The notes under the pieces are model-generated. The model searched no databases. It had not been told where the DNA came from and saw only the letters and a program-made list of their open reading frames with translations. A DNA stretch of 20,582 bases from an archaeon (GTDB lineage: Archaea > Thermoproteota > Nitrososphaeria_A > Caldarchaeales > Wolframiiraptoraceae), in the NCBI GenBank assembly GCA_029258815.1, contig JAPDJZ010000144.1, positions 1-20,582 of the forward strand, in the 5' to 3' direction. The position numbers and the translations under genes were made by a program. How positions within the stretch are numbered: the stretch's first letter is position 1; each line of letters opens with the position of its first letter. Of the stretch, positions 15,851-20,582 are shown in pieces.

Positions 15851-16233
15851 GCCTGTTCGACTCCTCAGCAATAATAAACCTATGCAATAGAGAGAAGGCA
15901 TCAAAGCTGTTTAACGAATGGACCTTAGACCTAACAATATACGAGCTGGGGAGCGCCACGTGGAAACTGACACGAATACGTAAAATAAAACCAGAGGAAG
16001 CCTTCACCGTTCTAGAAGCGCTAACCGGAATATACGGCAAAATGAGGAAGACGAAAATCAAAAACCATGAAAAGACTCTGAAAATAGCCCTAAAAGAAAA
16101 CCTAACCTTCTACGACGCAGCCTACATATCAGTAGCCATAGAGAACAACCTAACCCTAATCACGGACGATGAAAAGCTATACAAGGCCGCGAGAAAATAC
16201 ACCAAAGTCTTAAGAAGCCACGAGGTCAAGTAA
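15847..16233 (+). CDS. vapC: PIN-domain ribonuclease toxin VapC (locus 4)
   Basis: Endoribonuclease toxin of 128 residues with a complete acidic site: D5 in SLFDSSAIINL, E33 in LTIYELGSATW, D90 in LTFYDAAYISVA, and D107/D108 in LITDDEKLYKAA. It starts at ATG 15847, overlapping the antitoxin stop. The gene ends cleanly at 16233, and about 60 bases later the frameshifted locus 5 begins in the same direction. The codon pattern is A-rich (AAA, ATA, CTA) in its second half, compared with the G-rich antitoxin just before it. Confidence 0.9.
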   Translation: MSLFDSSAIINLCNREKASKLFNEWTLDLTIYELGSATWKLTRIRKIKPEEAFTVLEALTGIYGKMRKTKIKNHEKTLKIALKENLTFYDAAYISVAIENNLTLITDDEKLYKAARKYTKVLRSHEVK

Positions 16234-16294
16234 ACCCCCCATAAAACGCATTTCGGCGCGATTTTTAGTGGGAATATTTTCAAGAAGTAGGCTC

Positions 16295-16541
16295 ATGTGG
16301 GCAATAGTCAAGGTTGATGATAAAGGCAGGATCCTGATCCCGAAAAACCTCAGGGAGAAGATCAGACTAGAGGAAAGAACCCGTTCTCATCAAGGCAGAA
16401 GAAGGGAAGCTCATGTTAGAGTCCCTCAAATCGGTCGCCGACAAATACTTCGGGGCGTTCAAAGCGGCCAGGTGGCCCGAAGATCTCGACGATTTCGCAG
16501 TCGAGGCGATGAGAAAATGGTGGAGAACAAAATCTACGTAG
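16295..16541 (+). pseudogene. AbrB-type vapB (locus 5), broken by one extra A
   Basis: ATG 16295 gives MWAIVKVDDKGRILIPKNLR, a textbook AbrB-type VapB start, up to RLEER. The true frame then continues one base over as PVLIKAEEGKLMLESLKSV and ends ADKYFGAFKAARWPEDLDD before a short tail and TAG at 16539-16541. Removing one A from the run at 16374-16376 restores an uninterrupted gene (LEEEPVLIKAEEG) of 81 residues. The rest of the coding sequence looks conserved, so the frameshift is recent or is a consensus error. The gene overlaps the start of its toxin by 25 bases. Confidence 0.8.
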
Positions 16542-16942
16542 ATATCAACGTCTTTGTTTACTGGCTAGGGGGACATCCAAAATTGGGTAAAACGGCTTAC
16601 AAGTGGATAAGGGAGATCGAGGGGTCCAAAACGCGGAAAATACCTGACATCGAGCATAACTATCTACGAAACGCTCCTAATAATCGCCGGACTGACTGGC
16701 AAAACCCTAAGAGACAAGGATCTCATAAAAGAAGTAGTCAGCTCGATAACAAGCCTAAGAGGATTATCAATAGAACCCCTAAAACCCGAAGACCTCGCAA
16801 GCTCACTAGATCTCATGCAAAAATATGGACTCAATTACGAAGACTCCCTACATCTGAGCACCGCCATAAGAACAGGAGCAAAAGAAATAATCTCAGACGA
16901 CAAGGCTTCGACAAAACACCCCTAAAAAGGCGTCTTCTTTAA
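16517..16942 (+). pseudogene. vapC (locus 5), broken by two compensating single-base indels
   Basis: ATG 16517 opens VENKIYVDINVFVYWLGG (first acidic residue D9). The frame breaks at the A-run 16637-16640. Removing one A there continues as RKYLTSSITIYETLLIIAG (the conserved Glu), then LDLMQKYGLNYEDSLHLSTA (the helix Asp) and KEIISDDK. At 16904-16905 one G must be added to regain GFDKTPLKRRLL and the TAA at 16942. The two changes cancel, so the gene length (426 bases) stays a multiple of three. The restored protein is 141 residues with all four acidic sites. As it stands, the middle and second-half active-site residues are out of frame. A 224-codon ORF across this stretch is an artefact of the shifts. 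Confidence 0.8.
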
Positions 16943-16989
16943 CGTCAAACTATAAACGCGGCCCGCGGAGGCATCTTCTCCGAGGGATT

Positions 16990-17303
16990 ATGAAGGTCAA
17001 TAAGAGGGCGATCGAGAAGATAGTCTTCGAGACCGGGAAAGGGGTCGGATTCAAGGTGCACGTCACGCCTAGAGCCCGAAAACCAAACTCGTTTACAAGG
17101 ATGGCGAGTTTCTCTTCTACAGCGAGAAGGATCCGAAACGGCACGCCGTGAACAGGGATCTGATAAGGTTCCTCGGGAAGCTATTTGACGACGTCTCGAT
17201 AGTCAGGGGAGAGCTGGATAGGCTCAAGCTGATAGAGGTCAGGGGCTTATCGAGGGAGGAAGTTGTCAGCAGGCTTCTCAGAGCGGTCGACAAGCGTTCT
17301 TAG
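16990..17303 (+). pseudogene. DUF167/YggU-family gene, broken by a missing base
   Basis: From ATG 16990 (GAGGG eight bases before) the frame gives MKVNKRAIEKIVFETGKGVG then FKVHVTPRARKP. The next base frame continues KLVYKDGEFLFYSEKDPKRH, AVNRDLIRFLGKLF, VSIVRGELDRLKLIEVRGLS and a final helix to the TAG at 17301-17303. The strand-HVTPRA, the AVNRDLI-FL helix and SIVRGE-R-K pattern are those of DUF167 (YggU), a small protein family of uncertain function. Adding one C to the CC at 17083-17084 makes a 104-residue intact protein, a normal family length. The gene is convergent with the membrane-protein operon, with only 10 bases between the ends. Confidence 0.75.
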
Positions 17304-17313
17304 AGATCTACGT

Positions 17314-17886
17314 TCACGCTGTCTGACCGGTCGGATGAAGGAGCTTCGCCGCGAGCGAGAGCAATCCGGCCGCGAGCGCCATCCAGTAATCCCAAGTTAT
17401 CTCAGCCGCGACGGGAATATGGGTCAAGATCTTTTCTTCCCCATATGGAAGAGCGTAGTCCACGAGGGATCGCCCGGCCAAGGGTATAGACAACCCAAGC
17501 TTCAACTTCACAAACTCCGACCCGATGAAAAGGAATATCAGGAAGCCTAACGGCGTCCAGAAACCATCTAGGGAGAAAAGGTGCTTGCTCCAGCTCTTAG
17601 CCGCGGTGAGCGATCCGGCGATCATCATCCCAGCGACCACGAGTATGCTTAACCGAGTTCCAAGAACTAGATATAGGATTATCGGTATGATGACGGGTTC
17701 GCCGAGGGCGGTCAAGGTAACCCTGAAAGGAGAAAGCTGAGCCAAGAACGCCGGCCGCTCAAGCGATCCTCCGACCAAAACCCACCAAGCCCTATCCGAG
17801 AGAGCGACATAGCTTAGGAGAAAGCCGGCCAACAAGCCGACGAGATTCAACCTATATCCAAGGGTTAGGAACCAGCGGATCCTCAT
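17314..17886 (-). CDS. Polytopic membrane protein, unknown function
   Basis: Unrecognised 190-residue integral membrane protein. Hydrophobic segments fall at about residues 7-29, 63-76, 79-97, 108-124 and 160-182, so four to five helices. Short charged loops include GTRLS, SWSKHLFSLDG and LPYGEEKILTH. No transporter or enzyme motif is evident. The ATG at 17886 overlaps the stop of the upstream gene (17883-17886), so the two are translationally coupled and probably act together at the membrane. I cannot assign a function; a membrane scaffold or handling protein for the exported upstream product is only a guess. Confidence 0.75.
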   Translation of the reverse strand: MRIRWFLTLGYRLNLVGLLAGFLLSYVALSDRAWWVLVGGSLERPAFLAQLSPFRVTLTALGEPVIIPIILYLVLGTRLSILVVAGMMIAGSLTAAKSWSKHLFSLDGFWTPLGFLIFLFIGSEFVKLKLGLSIPLAGRSLVDYALPYGEEKILTHIPVAAEITWDYWMALAAGLLSLAAKLLHPTGQTA

Positions 17887-18404
17887 AGCGCATTCACCGA
17901 CTTTCCAGCATCAACCTCAAAAGACTCCGAGACCGGGACCTCCGCGACAGCCCCTAAGACCTCGACCCGGGCAATTCCCTTAACCGACAAGCTCACCCGA
18001 TCACCGCTGATGAGCTTCGAGACGAGCCCGGCTAGGGCCATCTCCCTAGATTTCAACTCTAAGACGAGATCCCCGGAGCTAGCCTTGGGAAGATCGACCT
18101 CATGAACTAGGCTTAGCTCACCGATCTCCTCACCACTAGAGGCGTAAACCACCCCATCGAAGGAGAGGATCCTCAAATCCACCTCGCCCGTGTTATTCGC
18201 CTGAAAAATCAGCATAAATCCGGAATCCGAGACGCTAAAAGACCTAAACCTCAGGTCCACGCCGATCTTGGGAGCCTTATAGCGCGGAACAACGAAAGAG
18301 CGTACATCCCACCCATATTCGCCGAAGCCATAGACCAAGGGAGCCAGGAATGCTAGAAGCGGGAGAAGAAGCGCGACAATCTTCACAGCCCTATCGACAC
18401 TCAT
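17883..18404 (-). CDS. Membrane-anchored LEA14/WHy-like beta-sandwich protein
   Basis: About 173 residues from ATG 18404. An N-terminal hydrophobic anchor (AVKIVALLLPLLAFLAPLVY) is followed by an all-beta domain with the rhythm of LEA14/WHy-type sandwiches: FMLIFQANNTGEVDLRILSF, then GVVYASSGEEIGEL, DLVLELKSREMALAG, and a closing VSLSVKGIARVEVLGAVAE with VPVSES. The sandwich would face the outside. A TTTTTAT box on the minus strand (18428-18437) is about 28 bases before ATG 18404, so I prefer this start to GTG 18416. The gene overlaps the membrane-protein gene by four bases. Fold assignment is by pattern; the ligand or role is unknown. Confidence 0.7.
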   Translation of the reverse strand: MSVDRAVKIVALLLPLLAFLAPLVYGFGEYGWDVRSFVVPRYKAPKIGVDLRFRSFSVSDSGFMLIFQANNTGEVDLRILSFDGVVYASSGEEIGELSLVHEVDLPKASSGDLVLELKSREMALAGLVSKLISGDRVSLSVKGIARVEVLGAVAEVPVSESFEVDAGKSVNAL

Positions 18405-18427
18405 ACCAACGATCACAGGCCAGTTTC

Positions 18428-18440
18428 GGATAAAAACTTA
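18428..18440. promoter_or_regulatory. Shared AT-rich core of divergent promoters
   Basis: GATAAAAACTTAT on the plus strand. Read on the minus strand it gives a TTTTTATC box at leaderless distance from ATG 18404. Read on the plus strand it lies about 30 bases before ATG 18466 of the glycosyltransferase remnant. One short box may have served both directions. Confidence 0.4.
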
Positions 18441-18465
18441 TGACGCGAAGCTGATAGTGGATGCA

Positions 18466-18624
18466 ATGAAATCGAGCGGACCGGGAGTCTCCGTGGTCAC
18501 AACCACCTACAACGAGAGGGAAAACATTCAACTCTTCGTGGAAAGCGTTGGAGAATCACTGAAAAGCCTCGAGCACGAGATCGTAATCGGCGCCCACAAT
18601 AACGCTATCACCCGTCTGAGGTGA
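18466..18624 (+). pseudogene. Truncated start of a family-2 glycosyltransferase
   Basis: ATG 18466 (GTG 18457 in frame) opens 52 codons that begin GVSVVTTTYNERENIQLFVE, the N-terminal nucleotide-binding strand and NE-x-E-N motif of GT2 enzymes such as dolichyl-phosphate mannosyltransferases. SLEHEIVI then leads towards the place where the family has V-D-D/DxD. The similarity stops there: GAHNNAITRLR follows, then TGA. The catalytic DxD and everything after (normally 180 or more residues) are absent from the next 280 bases in all frames I read. It is a 5' gene stub left by a deletion. The promoter is divergent from the LEA14-like operon. Confidence 0.7.
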
Positions 18625-18906
18625 AAACTTCTGGAAAAACGCGAAGAAAGATATAGAAATGAAATATTGTTTCTTTTTGCAAAACATTGGCATTTTGAGA
18701 TTGGATAGGCTGCCTTAGGGTAATAGGGCTTAGGAAATGTTTGGGCTTAGGCTATAGTTCACTTTTCATCTCATCGATGGTTGGACATGGTTTACCATAC
18801 AGTTTATTTTAGGAAAATGGGGTGACTGAAGGTTCTTCTTGCTAGGCTATAGATGGAGAAGAGAATGGGGGGATGAGAGTCCATCTCATGTCTTTAGTCT
18901 TTATTT
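18625..18906. other. Stretch without a recognisable gene, with small repeats
   Basis: No similarity seen on either strand. It contains short direct repeats (GGGCTTAGG twice near 18725-18755; AGGCTATAG near 18752 and 18843) and a small hairpin, ATGAGA-GTCCA-TCTCAT (18873-18889), followed on the plus strand by T-rich sequence. The hairpin could be a terminator for plus-strand transcription, but no intact plus-strand gene precedes it. Confidence 0.35.
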
Positions 18907-19014
18907 TCAGCTCATTACCTCGCTGGCGAATATGATGGCGATTTCGAACGGCTTTCTTTTAACCTCACTTTCTAATCCTTTCTCCCTTCTTGCGAACATC
19001 ACGTTGATCTTCAT
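18907..19014 (-). CDS. Possible 35-residue ORF coupled to vapC of locus 6
   Basis: The ATG at 19014 overlaps the TGA of the upstream toxin gene (CGATGA, 19011-19014). It opens 35 codons: basic first half MKINVMFARREKGLES, then VKRKPFEIAIIFASEVMS. This overlap geometry is what coupled genes have, but an ATGA overlap occurs by chance fairly often. I know no family for it. It may be a real micro-ORF, a remnant of a longer gene, or noise. Confidence 0.3.
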   Translation of the reverse strand: MKINVMFARREKGLESEVKRKPFEIAIIFASEVMS

Positions 19015-19478
19015 CGTTTCTCCCCGCCGCTATCGTGAAGCAGTCCATTAGATGTTCTGAACTCCTTAAGATGCTTTACATTTCCTTTTGATATCTTAGA
19101 AACTATTTCCTCGTCTGCTGTGTAAAGTATTGCGTCCCGGATCATGGCGAGCGCCACGTAAGCCGCATCATATATCGTTATTCCATACCTGTAAGCGATT
19201 TCTATGGTCTTTAAAGCCAGTTGCTCGGTGAAGTCATGTATGGTTATTTGCATGTCTTCTAAGAGTCTAGCCGCCTTTTTCACATCTTCACTCCCCAGTA
19301 CGGGATTATATCTTAAGGCGTTTATGACCTCATAAAATAAGAGAGAGGGCGCCTCTAATTCTACGGCCCCTTCTAAATACATTTGGCGAATGGCCGCGGC
19401 CTCTTCCCTAAGCGGCTCCCTAGTAAACCATTTTACGACTACGCTCGCATCGAGTACGAATATCTTCTTCTCCGCCAA
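19011..19478 (-). CDS. vapC: PIN-domain ribonuclease toxin VapC (locus 6)
   Basis: Endoribonuclease toxin, 155 residues, with D10 in IFVLDASVVVKWFT, E50 in PSLLFYEVINALRY, D104 in GITIYDAAYVALA, and D122 in LYTADEEIV. This is a complete PIN active site of the common VWF/KWF subtype. The C-terminus is slightly longer than usual (FRTSNGLLHDSGGEKR). The start is TTG 19478, with GGAGGTGAT just upstream inside vapB. The two genes overlap by 40 bases in different frames. Confidence 0.9.
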   Translation of the reverse strand: MAEKKIFVLDASVVVKWFTREPLREEAAAIRQMYLEGAVELEAPSLLFYEVINALRYNPVLGSEDVKKAARLLEDMQITIHDFTEQLALKTIEIAYRYGITIYDAAYVALAMIRDAILYTADEEIVSKISKGNVKHLKEFRTSNGLLHDSGGEKR

Positions 19479-19717
19479 CGTATCACCTCCTCAGCGCCTA
19501 TCCAGCCTGAACCCTCGGTGAGCGCCGCCATTCTATCCATCTCCTCCACAGCCCTCTTCACCCTCTCTAGGTCTCGTTTAGGTCTTAGCCGTTCTTCCTC
19601 CTCTTCGACCACCCGCCTTACGTAGCTCCTCAACAACTCACTCCAATTAATATGCCTCAATCTCTCCATCCTCCTCTTCAACCGTCTACTAACTCTAAAA
19701 GTTACGATCTCGCTCAT
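19439..19717 (-). CDS. vapB: VapB antitoxin (locus 6)
   Basis: 92-residue basic antitoxin. It begins EIVTFRVSRRLKRRMERLRH, a ribbon-helix-helix strand and helix, then INWSELLRSYVRRVVEEEEE, the second helix. A long charged linker follows and a C-terminal segment GSGWIGAEEVIRWRRRR that would bind the toxin. The ATG at 19717 is about 28 bases after a TTATTTAAT box (19741-19749, minus strand), supporting leaderless expression and this start. It overlaps vapC by 40 bases. Confidence 0.85.
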   Translation of the reverse strand: MSEIVTFRVSRRLKRRMERLRHINWSELLRSYVRRVVEEEEERLRPKRDLERVKRAVEEMDRMAALTEGSGWIGAEEVIRWRRRRYSYSMRA

Positions 19718-19739
19718 GCGTGTTTTTGTAATACATAGC

Positions 19740-19750
19740 TATTAAATAAG
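19740..19750 (-). promoter_or_regulatory. TATA box for VapBC locus 6
   Basis: The minus strand reads GCTTATTTAATAG around this position, centred about 28 bases before ATG 19717. This matches the spacing seen at the other antitoxin promoters in the window. Confidence 0.55.
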
Positions 19751-19959
19751 CATTACTTCCACCTTCCGTCGAGGTCGATCGATAAAGTATTTACCTCCAA
19801 CTGGTCTGAGTGAGGACTACCTTGTGATCATCCGTGGAAAGCCAAAATCCAAGAAATATACACGCAACATAGGATTAAGAAGATCTTTTAGACTGCTGGG
19901 AGGCCGCGCCCCTAAAAAGCGCATTAAACGTCTTTTTCATATGACAATGTGTTTAGTCG

Positions 19960-20297
19960 TCATTCTGTCACTTTCAATCCTTCGATCTCGGCTATTTGAG
20001 CTAGTTCTTTATCAAATGTTAGGAAGCTATCGGCACGTTTAGCGGATGCCAGCTGGATTGCGTCGGCGATGTATATTCCATACTTGAATACGTAGGTGGT
20101 GGATTCGATAAGTATCTTTAGATTTAGTGGAATAAGCTTTAACTGGCCGAGTTTTACGAGAAGACGCGTTTCCCGATGAATTTGGAAAACACTTCCTTTG
20201 CATTTCCTAAGATACCTCTCCTATGGTATTTGTCCAGCACTACGGCTTATCGCTTGACTATGGCGCTAGTGTCTAGATAGATTGTTTGATCGCTCAT
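19960..20297 (-). pseudogene. Broken vapC toxin gene (locus 7)
   Basis: ATG 20297 opens SDQTIYLDTSAIVKR, the PIN N-terminus with its first Asp, and stops at TAA after 16 codons. The same frame continues after the stop with LDKYHRRGILGNAKEVFSKF. A neighbouring frame then gives RLLVKLGQLKLIPLNLKIL, KYGIYIADAIQLASAKRADS (third acidic residue) and FLTFDKELAQIAEIEG (fourth), ending at the TGA at 19960. So there is at least one nonsense change or upstream indel and one later frameshift, and the segment with the conserved Glu is missing. The toxin cannot be active. Its ATG lies inside the intact upstream antitoxin gene. Confidence 0.8.
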
Positions 20298-20571
20298 CCC
20301 GAACCTCCCGCACAACTTCTTCGGCCTTAAGTCCTGTAGATCTATTGGACGTGATTTCGGAGCTCGTATAGAATCTGCTCTCTAGACCTAGGCTTTCACA
20401 GAGTTTATCGAGAAAATCGAGTTCGTCATAGATTAGCAAGAACTCTTCTACGGCGTCGCTAAGACTTCTGCCTTCCATGGCGAGCTTGCTCTTGGCCCTC
20501 CTTACGACGTCTTCCCTGAGGGAAAGAGTGACCTTAACCTTTCTAGCCAAGGTTTTTCTCCATCGGCACAT
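20266..20571 (-). CDS. vapB: Ribbon-helix-helix VapB antitoxin (locus 7), partner toxin broken
   Basis: 101 residues from ATG 20571; TTG 20550 (ARKVKVTLSLREDVV) is an alternative start that fits the domain better. The N-terminal strand VKVTLSLREDVVRRAKSKLA with GRSLSDAVEEFLLIYDEL is a typical ribbon-helix-helix antitoxin. A C-terminal charged region GLKAEEVVREVRDERS would bind the toxin. The gene is intact although the overlapping vapC is broken, as expected if an antitoxin can outlive its toxin. Its promoter is at or beyond the right edge. Confidence 0.75.
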   Translation of the reverse strand: MCRWRKTLARKVKVTLSLREDVVRRAKSKLAMEGRSLSDAVEEFLLIYDELDFLDKLCESLGLESRFYTSSEITSNRSTGLKAEEVVREVRDERSNNLSRH

Positions 20572-20582
20572 CCGTATTAACG

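Noticed and set aside
16268..16942. A single 224-residue plus-strand protein
   Set aside because: It stitches together the antitoxin start, out-of-frame sequence, the toxin start and more out-of-frame sequence; basic, low-quality translation results from the frameshifts.
19824..20042. 72-codon plus-strand ORF with basic N-terminus
   Set aside because: Its second half is antisense to the broken vapC of locus 7, and the first half has no recognisable similarity or promoter.
1..20582. CRISPR arrays, tRNA or rRNA genes, insertion-sequence transposases
   Set aside because: I saw no regularly spaced direct repeats, cloverleaf sequence, rRNA-like segment or transposase motif anywhere in the window.

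Overview
The window looks like chromosomal DNA from a (hyper)thermophilic archaeon, probably of the TACK/Thermoproteota side; I cannot name a lineage. The evidence is a family-B DNA polymerase of PolB2 type, a relic of an archaeal TATA-binding protein (TBP), TATA boxes about 25 bases before starts that would give leaderless or nearly leaderless mRNAs, frequent GTG/TTG starts, heavy AGA/AGG/ATA codon use, and a very high density of VapBC toxin-antitoxin loci.

Layout. 1-2230: a divergent ABC sugar-uptake pair, a CUT2-type permease cut by the left edge and its membrane-anchored binding protein. 2341-2577: TBP relic. 2636-3260: VapBC locus 1. 3468-3812: unknown helical protein. 4083-5420: a decayed copy of a two-gene module (small helical protein plus KaiC/Rad55-like ATPase) followed by remnants of a membrane-anchored protein. 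5424-7169: the intact version of the module on the opposite strand. 7576-8242: VapBC locus 2. 8382-11693: a 1.1-kaa exported protein with two alpha/beta-hydrolase-like domains, calcium-loop motifs and a C-terminal six-bladed propeller. 11771-14249: a PolB2-type polymerase with degenerate exonuclease and motif C, translationally coupled to a small helical protein. 14570-16942: a toxin-antitoxin island (a vapC fragment, loci 3 and 4 transcribed divergently, and frameshifted locus 5). 16990-18404: a frameshifted DUF167 gene converging on a two-gene membrane/LEA14-like operon. 18466-18624: a truncated family-2 glycosyltransferase start. 18907-20571: VapBC locus 6 with a small coupled ORF, and locus 7 whose toxin is broken.

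Overall this is an accessory, gene-decaying region. Eight VapBC loci or remnants lie in 20.6 kb, and at least six other gene remnants are mixed with intact genes. Most of the decay is in two places: 2.3-5.4 kb and 14.5-20.3 kb. Four single-base homopolymer indels within 710 bases (16374-17084) break three consecutive genes whose reading frames are otherwise preserved. That is either very recent decay or a local consensus error. The most novel material is the duplicated small-protein/KaiC-like ATPase module, the tandem hydrolase-propeller protein, and the four-copy operator-like array at the locus 4 promoter.
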